Counted from the first letter of the stretch, positions 13,363 to 26,798 are shown. The stretch: DNA of 64,000 bases from Mangifera indica (GCF_011075055.1 NW_025401159.1:95216-159215), one strand, 5' to 3'. Made by a program: numbers and translations. Notes: generated by a model from the letters alone, not told the origin.

Positions 13363-14953
13363 ATGGCCGATTCAGGCGAAGCTCAACCGTCCGAACAAGG
13401 TTTGTATTTTTCTTCTTTTTCGTGTTTTTTAATCATCATGTCTTCGGTTTATGTTAGCTGTTGTCATTTGATGTTAATTCTAAAGCTTTTACATTTTCAG
13501 TTTGCAATTTCTTTAGAAAGCCATCAAAGAATAAGAACATTAGAAAAAGAACTATAGATGAAGAGGAAGAGGAAGATTCTAAGACGGAGAGTTCAGTGTT
13601 ACAGAACCTCAAAAAGGCGCCCAAGTCTGATGGAAAGCTATATTTTTCAACTGGGTCCTCCAAGAGCGTTAGGTCCACCGAATCAAATGTTGCAGAAACT
13701 GATAAGGCAATTTTTCAGTATGATTCTTCAAAGGAAATTCAAGTACATCACGACAGCAAAGCAACAGCAACTCTTGAAACTGAGACTGAGTTCTCAAGAG
13801 ACGCACGCGCTCTTCGTGAGAAAGTCCTTAAGCGATCAGAAGAGGCTTTGAAGGGAAAAGTTTCAGGTGATGAGAAATTGTATAAAGGGATTCAAGGATA
13901 TGTTGACCATAAGGCTGGGTTCCGAAGAGAGCATACTATTTCAAGTGAGAAAGCTGGGGGTTCACATGGGCCTCTTAGAGCTTCTGCTCATATAAGGGTA
14001 TCTGCAAGGTTTGATTATCAGCCAGACATATGCAAAGATTACAAAGAGACTGGTTACTGTGGGTATGGTGATTCATGTAAGTTTATGCATGATCGAGGGG
14101 ATTACAAGTCTGGGTGGCAGATGGAAAAGGAGTGGGAGGAAGCAGAGAAGGCAAGGAAGAGAAATTTGGCTATGGGAGGGAATGATGTGGACGAAGGTGA
14201 TGACGTTCCAAGTGAAGAAGATGATGATGACACATTGCCCTTTGCTTGTTTCATTTGTAGACAGCCTTTTGTGGATCCTGTTATGACTAAATGCAAGCAC
14301 TACTTCTGTGAGCATTGTGCCTTAAAGGTATAATATGTCCCTATTTATCACAATGTCTAATGAGGCATAGTCTATCTCATGTTTGTTCTTAATTTTATTG
14401 TATATATATTCATGTGCGAATTGGTTGATTTTGTATCTTTCGCCAAATGGTTATGCAAGGTTTTTTACTAGACGAAAATTAGAGCTATTTACAACTTATT
14501 CACACAAGATGACAACTTGTTATACTTTGTCCAAGAAATGTCTTTGGTGAGTTTGCAGATTTAAGTAAGCTTAAAAAGCTTGATAATGGAACCAGAATTC
14601 TTAGTCTTCTTTGATTTAGAGAAATGTTTATTTCTATTTAACATAGTAAATGTTTAACATTTTCACGGGTGTGCTTTCTGTTTATTTTGTACTTGAGCAT
14701 CCCTTTTTTAAGTCATAAATTCAATTTTATTTTGACTTCCATGTCTAATACCGAGTTTATGCATATTTTCTCATTAAATCATAATCTTTTCTTGTTTAGT
14801 CACGATCTAACTGAAGTCCCTCTTTTTGTGCTTTTCTGTCCCCAGCATCACGCAAAGAACAAGAAGTGCTTTGTATGCAACCAACCTACACTTGGCCTTT
14901 TCAACACAGCTCATGAGATACGCAAAAAGATTGCTGAAGAGGGTAGAAAATAA
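13363..14953 (+). CDS. Zinc finger CCCH + RING protein (C3H1 / RNF113A-Cwc24 family)
   Basis: Spliceosome-associated protein and putative E3 ligase, expected in the nucleus. Exons: 13363-13399, 13501-14327, 14846-14953 (323 aa). After a charged, acidic N-terminus starting VCNFFRKP, a CCCH finger sits at about residues 190-212 (C-x8-C-x5-C-x3-H), and a C3HC4 RING at about 262-299 (CFICRQP ... CKHYFCEHC ... CFVCNQP). The RING is split by the second intron, between the K of ALK and HHAK. Family members (yeast Cwc24, human RNF113A) act in the Bact spliceosome. The start follows from the first exon's [12 protein letters not shown] joining in frame to the conserved VCNFF. It is convergent with the lipase gene. 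Confidence 0.95.
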
Positions 14954-15639
14954 GCTCATAAACTTCTTTGCCTTCTGGTCCTGTGGATTGCAATTTCAAG
15001 GTCAATGATTGTAACTACCTTTGGGCAGATGTGGAATTACTGGGTTGGGCAGATGTGCAATCCCTTTTCTCGTTTTCTTGCCCATGCTTGATACTTTCTT
15101 CTCCCTCTTGGTGGATGAATAATAGTGGTTGACGACGGTCCTATATTGTCTACATTGGGTATTGTCATTTTGTAGTATTTTGCCCAAGGTTTTAACATGA
15201 TTTGAACTTCAGATTCGGAGTAATATGCCTATCCTCTGAAGTCTACTGTACTTTAGCAATTTTCTTTGTAATTTCTTGCTTAATTGATCTGATATTGAAT
15301 GGTTCTTATCACCATTATATTACATACATGTATTATTTGAGAGTAACATATTTTTCTGCCCTTAAGATGCTCTGCATTCTTCTAATTTTATTCTTCCTGA
15401 TGTTATTAATGGTATAAATTCCGTGTTTCAACTATTGGAGAATTCAGCTAATATGCAAAAGAAAGCATGCCATAATGTACACAAAAGTATTAAGCATTTA
15501 TTTTATTAACAGTGTTAGTCGAAGATGATTAATACGTTCTTATGAGGTGAGAAATTATGTAAAGCAGCTGTACATGAAAGAGACACACACAGAGAGAACC
15601 CCCAATTTAATGTATTAATGGATCACCCCATGAATGGCT
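14954..15639. other. Convergent intergenic spacer
   Basis: 3' flanks of the CCCH/RING gene (+) and the lipase (-). Only short chance ORFs; nothing else recognised. Confidence 0.6.
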
Positions 15640-18228
15640 TCAAACACTAGTCATAACCTCCTTCGTCAACAACTTGTCACACTGCAAGTTATTTTCATGG
15701 CTCCAGGAGTGTGGAGAAGGTGAAGTAAGCAAAGGCCATAATAGATTCCTCTGTTTTCTGGCTTTACGAAACACCATCCTTGTATGTTGTCTTAAAACTC
15801 CATTTACAGCTTTTAAGTAATTGCTTGAGTCATGGTCTCTTAGTATTGTGCCTTCTGAGCCATATGCAGTAGGATCACTTAGAGTATCTAAAGGGTGGGG
15901 GCAGTTTAGGAATGAATTTAATGCGCTTGCGGTGTAGCCACACTGGGTCTTGTCGAGGGCATATAGAGCATTCTCTGGAGGAAGCAGCGGATGTGAAGGA
16001 GACGACTTCTCATCCGGTTGGAGAATAAAAATTTTGCCAAATGGAGAGTATAACACTTTCTGCATAAACAACGAGAAGATAGTCAAGAAAATAAGTAGAA
16101 TGAAGAAAGATCTTGCCATGTTTGTATCATGAATGAGATACTTTCATTTTTATTTAAACAAGGGTGTGATCTTAAGGGACCATTCAGACGCTTGAGGACT
16201 AAGGCCACATGGTTGGGATACTTGCAGGAGAAGGCTCTAGGTACAATATCTCTATGCATCATCACACAATGAACATGGCTGTCGTCTAATCCCAAATAAT
16301 CGAGTATCTTTTGGCCTCCACAGAACACAAACGGTGAACCAAAGGTGACGACTGGTCGAAGAGCAGAGGGCTTGACAACATTCCTTGTTAGTAGCATTAA
16401 ATTTACTAGAAGAGAAAGACTACCACCAAGCGAATGACCAGTAAATTGAAGCTTAGCACGATCGCCATATCTATTTAGATGGTCCATGATCTCTGGCATG
16501 AACTGCTCGTAAATTCCTTTTGCAGCTTCATAAATTCCCCTATGAACAAGCGCATCTGTTCCCTGTGAGAAAGACAATAAGATTTTAAGGTGTCAGTTTT
16601 CTTTTTCTTTTGTTCTAATATAAAGGTGCTCTTTCAGCTCACCTCAAATTTAGTAGGCTCGAAGAAAAGATTAGCTTGCCAAGATGCCAGGGAGTCCGAT
16701 CCCTGCACAGAAAGAATACTAGCATGTCAGGCATTTAGTAATACTACTGTGAACATATAGTGAAAAAGAACTTGGTTGTTGAAAAACTATGGATATAAAG
16801 TAAGATGGAGGAGGCAAAATGAATCTTCCTGAATCACAAAGCAGCGAGTGTATGTACTTGGATCATCACAAAGAAACCATTCACAAGGTGAAGAATGAAG
16901 GGACTGAAGATTCTTTGCAGCCTCTTGCTTTTCCTTCTCCCCTGCCGCAACAACTGCAGTCATTGTTGAGGCTGCTACATAAGCAGCCACCTCTGATTTA
17001 TATACTCGAGGATAATTTCCTTCAACTTCTTGTGGTTGGACTCTATTGTCACAAAAATCTGTACAATCATCCTCGTGTGAATCAGAGCTGAGAGACAAAA
17101 TGTCCTTAGCACGGGATTGAACATAAGATGCAGCCGATGCTGCAATCTTAGAAGCAACAGATGGTTGAGTTGGACGTATCTGCTCAGCAGTGCTTTCTGA
17201 ATAAGATTCAGCAGCTCTTGGGTTAGGTAAACGAATAGAGTCTTGATTGAGTTCATCTTTTATAGCAGCTGCCTCTGCTTTCTTTTCTAGGGAAGATGTT
17301 ACAAACTGAATGCCATAGTACCTTCTCAAATCCTTCGGCTGCATATCACAAGGGTGAATTTATTTCTTTGTCTATCAAGATAAAATAAAAACTAATCATT
17401 TTGTCTTTTTAATTGTTTCTACAATCCAAAGCTAAAATTGCAAATCTTTGAGCAGTTTCAGACTAGCCATTCTATTGGTTGTTCTAATTAAGAAATGGTC
17501 TAATTGGGTGATAGGCAAAACATGATGTGCAAGAAAAGAAAAACGCATACCTTAATTTCAGGTATCACATAAGCCATATTACACAAGAAAGCCAGTTGAG
17601 AAAATAGCTTGGTATCAGACAATGGAACTCTAACCAATAATCTTGAGAAGGATTCCCGGTCATATCTAACCTCACCTTCTTCTTCGCCTTCAGAACCATA
17701 TTCAACTTCACAACCACCATCATCTGCATCACAATAACCAACACTATTTTCATCCCCTTCACGAGCAGCATCTCCATCTATATTCTCTTGTTGCTGTCTA
17801 CTCACCCATTCTTTTCTGATTTGCATAAGCCTCTCCACCCAATTCGCCCTTTTTATCTTATTTTCTTCTTCACTGCTCACCTCAGCTTCATCAACAACAC
17901 TCATATCCTTCTCTACCATATTCATATCTTTACTCGTTTCAGGGTCAAATAAAAAGGATCTTACTGAATTTGGGATTATAGAGCTTGTTATCTGAAATGG
18001 GAAGAATCCAGCTGAAGGGCAGCTCTTCGGTTTTGGTTGTGTTGATGCGGCATGTGGACGATTTACATAGTAACAAAGGCTGTTATCAGAATAAGACCTT
18101 CGAATAACTGTTCGTTTACAAAGATCTTTCCCTGACTGTGATCTGCGAAGACCATTTTCTTTGAACCTGTCTATAGTTTTTGTGCCAACCGGGGAGGTAG
18201 AAATGCCCACTGTTGTATATGCCATCAT
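15640..18228 (-). CDS. Class 3 lipase, PLASTID LIPASE1-like (PLIP1 family), with abnormal GA splice donor
   Basis: Family: plastid/thylakoid acyl hydrolases that release fatty acids from glycerolipids; Arabidopsis PLIP1 acts on phosphatidylglycerol. Exons on the - strand: 18228-17551, 17338-16829, 16702-16643, 16562-16142, 16055-15640 (694 aa). Family blocks are evident: [38 protein letters not shown], the [14 protein letters not shown] region and [21 protein letters not shown]. The nucleophile elbow GHSLGG puts Ser at about 460; the Asp is at about 521 (MMHRDIVP); a likely His is in [10 protein letters not shown] further upstream ATG (18264) is in frame; 18228/18225 fits the family start better. 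Exon 2 ends CAG|GAAGAT, so there is no GT donor where conservation puts the junction ([12 protein letters not shown]). At the exon 4/5 junction only the second of two AG acceptors 4 nt apart keeps frame. Confidence 0.9.
16827..16828 (-). other. Non-GT donor dinucleotide (GA) of the lipase second intron
   Basis: On the - strand the bases after conserved FVIQ are GAAGAT. The acceptor at 16703 and the next exon are normal. If the intron were retained, translation would add 13 residues after FVIQ and stop at a TAG at 16787. Confidence 0.75.
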
Positions 18229-18264
18229 TTGTATCTCCACGAATGGTAGCCGAACTATTGACAA

Positions 18265-19384
18265 TTAACAGTTTCCACCTCTTGGCTAGGCCTGAAAAAT
18301 AACCAACCTTAACGAACAATGTAGAGAAATATTTATATAATGAGTACTGACGCTAAAAATTAGAGATTTTGGCGGAGTTACTGAAAACAAACTAGTAATG
18401 GGGAAAAGCCTTATAAAGATACCTTGGAGGGAACCAAGAACAGCCTCGATAACAACAAGAAGATCAAGATGCCACAATGCTTTTGTATTTGGTCAAGTCA
18501 GAATTTATTGCGGCCATTAGCTACATAAGACACCAACAAAACTAAGGTTATACAAGTGATCAAGACAAATACAGATACATAGATTTTGTCCAAGATCATG
18601 TTTCCATCACCTACCGTAATTAGACTGTGGTGTCAATCTAGTACTACAGTTTAAACTTTGGTTAAATTGAGGATTTGTTTAGCTACGGTATAAAATATTA
18701 TTTTAAAAATAAATTATTTGAAAACTTACAAAATATCAATTATTACTATATTTAATAAAATTAATATGTAAAATTATTTTGTTTAATTAGTAGTAATAAA
18801 ATAATAATATGATATTATTTTATTTAAATAATGTAAAAGATTAATAAGTGCAAATAGGTATTATGATTTGTTAAACTAATATACTTTAAAACATTTGCTT
18901 TAAAAATATTATACATATTAATAATATATTTGAATTTTTTTATATTATCAAATTATTAAATTAACTAATTAAATTTTTTTTATGTTATCATTTTATTATT
19001 AATATATTCTTTCTATAATATTTACTGTATTATTTATAATTTTAACTGGAGATATAAGTATTTTTGTTTAAAATAAAAATAAAATTGTAATATTATTAAA
19101 ATTAATTTGATTATTTTTTAATATATAAAATAGATAAAATAATGAGATGATTAATTATATTATTCATGGTGTCAATTCTCATAATTTTTTAATATCGATA
19201 AATCAAATAAAATAGTTTCAATAATAAAATTTAAATTATTATATAGCCATTTATTGCTTGAACTAATCTTTGACTAAATGGTATGCATACTGAATGTCCT
19301 AGAAACTGGGTTGCTAAGTACAGTTCACAAAAGGCCAAAAAATTGGTTCCCAGCTAAGGATAGTGAAAATCCATTGAGTGATTT
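18265..19384. other. AT-rich spacer upstream of the lipase gene
   Basis: Holds the lipase promoter and leader on its left side. From about 18660 it becomes extremely AT-rich with no coding signal. Confidence 0.5.
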
Positions 19385-19925
19385 TCCATGACTTTAAAAA
19401 ATTTAAATACATATTTATAATTAAAATTTTATTAAAAAATTTAATTAAAATTTAAGATGAAATTATTATTTAATAAAAAATTTTAAAAAAATAAAATTTA
19501 TTATATTTTTCTTTTAAGTTTTAAAAACTAACGATTTCATTTTGTTTAAAATTTTCAAATTTTGAAAAATAATATTTTCTTTTTGAATTTAGAGTTTTTT
19601 TCTTCCTCACTTCGGTCATCATCTCTGACGAACAATGGCCAATATTTTGGATTGAGAGACATCACTAGGAAAAAAAAAAGACAAACCATTGCTTGCCAAA
19701 GATAGTGATCAGAGTGGTATGAAAAAAACCATAAGTTTGAAGTGAGGTGAGAATAAAATGTTACTTTTAAAAGTTTAAAAATTTTAAACAAAATAATTAT
19801 CAATTTTTAAAATTCAGAAAAAAAATTTAATAAATTTTATATTTTTTAAATTTTTATTAAATAACAGTTTTATTTTAAATTTTAACTAGGTTTTTTAATA
19901 AAATTTTATTTTAAAAAAAGCCATA
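19385..19925. mobile_element. Foldback MITE A
   Basis: The left part (about 19400-19560) is the imperfect inverted complement of the right part (about 19740-19920), around a less symmetric centre at 19600-19720. Both arms carry the AAATTTATT / TTTTAAAAACTAA-like segments shared with other MITEs in this window. No transposase. Ends are approximate and no target-site duplication was assigned. Confidence 0.6.
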
Positions 19926-21521
19926 AGAACAAGTACTTTGGCCTTCACAAACGGACAAATGCAGACATGGTCAGTCCAGACGGTTAAAAAGTTTTGTAAC
20001 GAAATTTGTCTTAAAAGCTTTCAAAATTTTGACGCGGTTGATCTTAATGGGAGGCTCGAGGCTTTTACCTTGCAAGTTAGAGTTCCGAATCTAAGTATCT
20101 CCCCCGTCTTTAAAATGTCCGTCCTCAACCATATTTGTCACAAATTACAAAAATTAGATTATTATACAAACCCCACGAGTGTACCGAAGATTTAATAAAG
20201 ACAAGAAGGTGTGACCGTCGAAAGGCATGTGGTCGTGGTCACATAATTACATTTATTAAATTTGATCATTTCGTCTCTTGAAATTATCGAAAATGTGAAA
20301 AGCTTGGGATCGATGTTATTTAAATAAAAAGCTCCGTAAATATTGATAACCCTTTTAAATATATTAATGTGTCGTAGCACTCAGCTAAACCCAGTGACAG
20401 AACGGTGGAGGAACAACGTGAGATTGGGCCCGGGCCTGTTTCCATTTGCATCTGGACCAATTGGAAATCCTACCTGATTAATTGTAGCCATTTTAAGCCC
20501 TAATTTGGATAATTAAACAAAAACTACTAATGTTGAGCTTAATAAGTAATTCTAACTCTAAAAAACCGTAAGAACTTTGCAGAGAATCAAAAAGTACCTT
20601 GAATATTCAAGCATTCTTGCTGTTATTCCTTCCAGGCATTCAAAGGGAAAGTTAAATTATAACTCACTCAATTATCCAATCAATGAAATCTACCAAAAAA
20701 CAGTGCCTCGACATTTCAAAAAATTAACAATGAAGTTACATACCAAGCCAGGCGACAATTAGAATGTAGAAGAAGAGGTGTAGAGAGAACGATTTTGTAA
20801 GGCGTTGTTTGTATGTGTAGTGCAATTGGTTGTAAATGTTACAGCTAAGGTTTAAAAATTGAGAATAGTTTCTTTCTCTCTTTGGTGAGATATGAATAAT
20901 GCTGATATATACAAGAGAAAGAAATCTATTCAAAGAATCACTGAGAAAGTGCCCTTGTACTAAAGAGTCTAATCACGTGGATGTTCTATAAACGTTATCA
21001 CCTTTATATGTGTTTTTCTTTGACATGAATGCCCCTAATGTTTTATAAATTGATTTTTATTTTAATATCAGTTTAATAGTTGCTATTTTATTTTAATTGA
21101 CTCCTTTTTTATTTTTTAAGTTATTAAAAAATAAATGTATTCATGTTGAAATTTGAAATTTTATTTTTCTCTTTAAAAAATATATATTAACAATGAACTA
21201 ACGGTGATTATATAAAATTTGTGGGGAGATTTAAGGGAAGTTAAAAGACGGGTAAAAAAGATCTTTATGCAATTATGGGATTTTTAAGGAGGTGGTGAGT
21301 GGCCAAATGTGTGGTTGCATCGAGTGAGAGCTGTTAGGCTTACACATTTTGCAAGCTTGGTGGCGTATGTGTACAGTAATAATATTAGATATATAATTTT
21401 TATGTATAAATAATAATATATTATTATATAATTAAATTTTTTTTATTTTTTATTTTTTATTATTTATTATTTAATAATATATTATAATATATCATTATTT
21501 ATATAAAAAATGTTATATATA

Positions 21522-21572
<51 letters not shown>

Positions 21573-23177
21573 CCTTTTGTTTTGCTTTCCCGCCAATTCC
21601 AGTGGCGTTACGAAATACGATACAAATGGAACCTACGCCCACCTCGTGCATCTTTTCCCGTTTTAAACACTTGCCACGTTTTCTGAAAGAAGATTCCACC
21701 CTCCCTCGCCTTCACTTCACCGAATCTCTTTATTGAACACGTGCCATGTCATTCTTCCGTCGCCTGCCTGGAAATTACTTCACACGTGTTTCTCATGTCT
21801 CAATGCTTTGCTTCCTCGTCTTTTGTAATGGACTGGGCATACGTGCACTGTTTTGGCCCAAGAATTTTTTTGGGTTGAATGGAACGTTTATTGGGCTATC
21901 AAAAATGCCTATCATAATTGATTGTCCAATATGAGTAGGGTTTAGATGGAATTCCTTAAAAGAATTTACATTATGAATGATACCAAAGCGACTTTAAATA
22001 TGATCCTTAAGCAAGATTAAAAAATTGAAAACAATATGTTAGGTATGAATTCCGCATTAATTTTATATTATAAACTCATGATTATGCATTCTGAGGTAAG
22101 CAAATCGGGAACATCATTTGTGGGTAAGGTAGGTGTTGAATTTAATTAGAGTTTGAGTTTAGAATAGCTCAATTTCAATTCTGTTTTAATAATTTGAATT
22201 TGATCGTTGGTTCGAGTTTAATAAATTCTCTCCAAGCTAGTACAAATATGATTTAGTATGAAAGGAGTCGAGCTAGAGTTTAATTTGAGCTCCTCTATAG
22301 TGTCAAGTCAAACTCAAATTGAATTTAGTTTGATATTATAGTTAAACAAAAAAACCAATTAAAAAATATATTTTTATATGTATTAGTTAAAATAACATTA
22401 TTTTAGTTTATTTTAATTTAATTTTTTAAGACTCATGAGCCTAGTAAGTCAAACACCCTCTAAACTTAAGATCGAATTCGGTAGTAAAAAATTTTAAGTT
22501 TAAGCTTATTTTGAACTTGTTTGAACCAAACTAACAAACAAATTCAATTCAAATTCCACTTTATCTATACATATATATTACTTTGTTCAAATTGTGTTTG
22601 TAATTTTTGATATAATAAAATTATATATATTTATTTTAAGTATATATTTAATTTATTTTATCAAATGATTTAATAATTTTGAATTAAAAATAAAAAAAAA
22701 TTTAAAATACATATTTATATGCTTAAAATAATATATATAATATTATTCTTTTCAATATTTTATGTCAGATCAAATTTACTATTCAAAATTCAAAACCCCA
22801 TCATCTTGTTTTAGTAATTCTATATTATTTTATTAATATAATATTTATTAAATAATTCAGTCATATCGTAATATATAATAAACATTTTAATTTAATTTGG
22901 CTTTGTCACAGGTAACAAACTTTAGTCTTTTCAAATTATGAGGCCTAACCATTATCGACTTATCAAGTGACACGAATCTCTTGATGTAACTTTAGTTGTT
23001 GGTTGCGGAATTAATACGACAACGTTCGGATATAAAGATAAGCTCTGATTTTACCAAAGCAAAATCTGTGAGCTGAGTGAAAATTTTATATGTTCAGACA
23101 ATAATAGAAAATTTTCGGCTTGCTTCGAGAAAAGTCCAACTCCACAAGTTTGGATAATCGTTATCCATCAGCGCATG
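19926..23177. other. AT-rich spacer without recognisable gene
   Basis: Short ORFs here (for example 19938-20195 on +) resemble no family I know and lack splice or family support. A (TA)n run lies at about 21524-21569. At 21750-21790 there are CACGTG-type motifs with no gene next to them. At 22140-22560 there is a repetitive-looking stretch rich in GAGTTTGAGTTT and AACTCAAATT segments, probably an old TE fragment. Confidence 0.45.
21524..21569. repeat. (TA)n microsatellite
   Basis: Uninterrupted alternating AT dinucleotides within an AT-rich spacer. Confidence 0.85.
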
Positions 23178-23442
23178 TAGGGGCGGCAGGCGGGCCAGTG
23201 CCAGCACGGCCTACTAGCCCTATGAATCGGGCAGACTTAATACTTAATCGGGCTGATACGATAAAAATATAAGACCCATGGTTTGGTCCGATAATTTTCT
23301 TTAAAATGTATTTTTTTTAATTTTTTTTTAAATCATCACCATTAGTAGGTCCACCTTGATTGCAACAATAATAGATCGGAGTCATTTTGTGTCAGACTCT
23401 TTTTTCAAGTTTTGAGCTAACTCGGCCCAATTGACACGTCTA
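23178..23442. mobile_element. Possible small hAT-like nonautonomous element
   Basis: The left end TAGGGGCGGCAGGCGGGCC and the complement of the right end, TAGACGTGTCAATTGGGCC, are similar inverted termini resembling the TAGGGGTGTCA ends of plant hAT MITEs. It is more GC-rich than its surroundings. No matching 8-bp target-site duplication was found, so the call is weak. Confidence 0.3.
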
Positions 23443-23629
23443 CGTATATTATTTTTCATCAAAATTTTCTTTAAACCTTCAATTTTATGATTTTATAATG
23501 AATGTCTTAAACGTAAAATACTCCCATAAAAGGAAGATTGTGATGGTTCAGGGGCTGCTCACTTATGCACAGAAAAGGATATGAAAATGAGAAAACTTGC
23601 TTAATTATGAAAATGAGAAAACCCTAATT

Positions 23630-24225
23630 ATGAAAATATCCTTTTTATTAAAAATCTTAGTTAAACTTAAGGGTAAATTGTCATTTAATAAATAATTAAA
23701 AAATTAAATAGTTATTATATTTTTCCCTTCGATTAAAAAATCTCATAATTTTCTCTCTCAAATTTTTTTTTTCAAAGTTTGAAAAGTGGTTGTTTCTCTC
23801 CTAGGTTTTTCTTCTTTAACGATGATTTCTTTCAAGTTATCAACTAACATTCCCTTCTTTTTCTCTCTCAATTGGTTGTCTCCTTCCATTATTCATCAGA
23901 CATGGAGATGATAGTCTTCGTCTCTAACGAAGACAAAATCAGAGCAAAGAGAGATGCATGTGAGGGAGAAGAAAAAGGTAAGGTCAACCAAAAAGAGTGA
24001 GTCACAGGAAAAGAAAAAACCTAAGGTGGAAATAGCTATTTTTTAAATATAAAAGAAAAATTATGAGATTTTTAAATTAAAAAAAGAAAATATGATAAAA
24101 GTTTAGTTTTTTTAATTTTTTTTATTAAATGACTATCATACCTTTAACTTTACTTAAAATTTTTAACAAAAAATTATTTATACATAGATATTTAAATTTT
24201 TAAAAATTAAAAAATAAAAATTTAA
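23630..24225. mobile_element. Foldback MITE B
   Basis: The left arm (about 23640-23790, with TCATTTAATAAATAATTAAA) is mirrored by the right arm (about 24060-24220, with TTTATTAAATGACTATCATA). The centre has TTTCTCTCTC and GATGATTTC segments found in other copies. No coding capacity. Confidence 0.6.
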
Positions 24226-24649
24226 AATTATACTACATCTTAGACAGGAACAAGAGTTTTGGCCTAAATAAAATCACCCAATAACATTATTTTCATGTGG
24301 ATTCTTATTGCTCCATTTATGTCTTCCTTTGGCATAGCATTGGTGGCCATGTTAGTTAACGAATCTCTCTTGGTCCAAGCCAAGTGAGATGATTTGAGTG
24401 GACTTCCAATACTTGAGCATCTGAATCTGATTGAACTTTATATTTGCTTTTTCTTTTTCATTTTATTGGACACCTGCCAGGATTTGAACTAAAATCAATG
24501 TTTGAAATGACGGCACTACACCTAACGTACACTTCGCATCAAATATAAGATTTTTTATATTATATTACTTCTAGATATATTCGATTCATTTCAATTAAGG
24601 CCAAACAACTATGTCCCACTCTAAGTTTAATGCAAGCTTCTCTTTATCT

Positions 24650-25350
24650 ATTAATTATCAAAAATTTAAATAAATCACCTTCTTATTTAAATTTACTATT
24701 ATTATTGATGATAAAAGTATTATTTATTAAAATATTTAAAAAATTAAAAATTTATCACATTTCTCACTTAAGTTTAAAAATCTAATAAATTTATTTCCAC
24801 TCAAAGTTTAAAAAATAAATATTTTCCTCTAGGATTTTTGTTTCCTTCTCCAATGACAACTCTGTCAGTTGACAGTCAAGCTTTCCACCTATTCTCTTCT
24901 CTAATTGACAACTAATGATTGTAGGCATTAACGCAACATGATAACCCACAAAGCATGACAACGATGAAGATTTGGAGACGCTCAAGATCAGTGTCTCTGT
25001 CTGAAGACAAATATTTGTCGTGCTCATGAGGGACAACGCTTTAGTTCTGTAAGTTGTCGAGCGATAATAGTTCGTCCGACTCTTGAGTGATTGCATTTCG
25101 TCTCACTACCAAGCCATGACATTGTTAGCCGGTGGAGTTGTCGTAAGAGAAGTAGAACAAAAATCTTAAGGAAAAATGTTGATTTTTTAAATTTTGGTTA
25201 GAGAGAAATTTGTTAGTTTTTAAATTTAGAGAAGAAATGTGATAGATTTTTAGTTTTTAACAATTTTAATAAATAATAATCTTACTCTTAATAGTAATAA
25301 TATAATTTAATATATGAATAAATATTTAGATTTTTGATAATTAACAACTA
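24650..25350. mobile_element. Foldback MITE C
   Basis: Left arm 24650-24840 and right arm 25150-25345 are imperfect inverted repeats: ATCAAAAATTTAAATAA against TATTTAGATTTTTGATAAT at the tips, and the inner pair GATAAAAGTATTATTTATTA against TTTAATAAATAATAATCTTA. The 101-codon ORF on the - strand in the centre follows from the palindrome and is not regarded as a gene. Confidence 0.6.
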
Positions 25351-26180
25351 CAAAATTTAGTTTGCATCCAACTTTGGCTGGGACATGGGCATTTGGCCTT
25401 CAATTAATGCTATAATTAACGGAAATTCTAGAGCCGCTCAATGTTTTATAAATGACGATGTCCTTATTTAAGTTTGAAAAAATGGATTTGTCACCCATTT
25501 ATATTTATTAAATTTATTAATAAAATCTATAATTTTTTTTATAAAATTACCTTATTACATTCAATTAAAACTAAAAATAATAATTTATTGGTATAAATAT
25601 TGATAGATGTGTCAATGGCATAATGGTATGTTTAACGGTAATTTGTAAATTTTGAAATTTTGAAATTACCAGGTTGTGAAAGAAAAATTTAAGGGGTTTG
25701 TGAGTGTTTTTAAAAGTTTTAGAATTTTTTATATTTATTGATAATTTTAAAAGTAATAATTATATTTATGAAAAATTGAACAAATGTAATAACTTAAGTG
25801 TGAAAATACCATGTTACTAATTATTAAAATTATAATAATATTTTAAAAATATATGAGATGGTTATAATAATTGAATAATATTATGTATATTTATTTTAAA
25901 TATATATATACACATTTATATGAATTTTTATATAATTAAATGTTATTTTATTTTATATTCAAAATAAATATATATAATTTTATTGATAATAATTTATAAA
26001 ATTCATTTGCTCATAATAAATTTTTGAAAATAACATTTATATCTTATCATATTTTTATAATTTAGTTTAACAAATATATTATTATAATAATTTAAACTTT
26101 AAAAACAAAAAAATTATTAATTATATATTTATTTTAATATTTAAATAAAATAACATTTAACTATTAAAACTGACACGATT
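25351..26180. other. AT-rich spacer
   Basis: No gene, RNA or clear element seen. Very high A+T, probably decayed repeats. Confidence 0.4.
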
Positions 26181-26798
26181 AACTTAAACAAATTTCTCAA
26201 ACTTTATTTTGACTTAATTTTATTTTGATACAAGATGATATCATGAAGTTGGTGTATATGAAAATAACCAAGTAACAAGTAACAACCTTGATATTCTAGG
26301 GAAAGATCCAGAAACACCTTCACACTTGAAACAATATAATAATGAAAATAATAATAATAATAGCAAGAAACCACGTTAAATAAAGGTCAGAGTAGTATTT
26401 TCCATCGAAATTTAGTTATGTTTTTTAAGTTGTATTCATAAGCTTTAAAAAATTTAAAGTCTTATTTATTAATTAAATTAATTTTTTTATTAAAAATAAA
26501 GATAAAATTATTATTTTATTAATAATATTAAAAAATATAAAATTTATTACATTTTATCTCTTATAATTTAAAAATAACATTGCACTCCTATTTAAAACTT
26601 TTTAACTTCAAAAAATAATATTTTCTTTCAAACCTTAGGTTTTTTTATTTTCTCTTTGATCACTATCTTCGGTGTTGACAACTTTCTCTCTCTATTATAA
26701 ATTTTTAGCCCATGCATGAGAAATAACATAGAATAGATCTCTCTTTATCTCTGATAAAGAGATATATTTCAAGTTGCTTCATATGTGTTAACTAATAA
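26181..26798. repeat. Tandem segmental duplication, copy 1
   Basis: About 618 bp, repeated with period about 670 at 26851-27467. By eye, about ten substitutions and one 1-bp indel separate the copies. Copy 1 contains unique flank plus the left half of a foldback MITE (from about 26440) and stops in mid-element, so it is a truncated duplicate. Confidence 0.85.

Noticed and set aside
19938..20195. 85-codon ORF on the + strand
   Set aside because: No family resemblance and no splice continuation; it directly abuts MITE A in AT-rich spacer.
21746..21934. Small ORF beside CACGTG motifs, possible stress-promoter gene
   Set aside because: 62 codons with no family similarity, no downstream exon and AT-rich repeats on both sides.
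24791..25096. 101-codon ORF on the - strand
   Set aside because: It sits in the centre of foldback MITE C and resembles no protein family.
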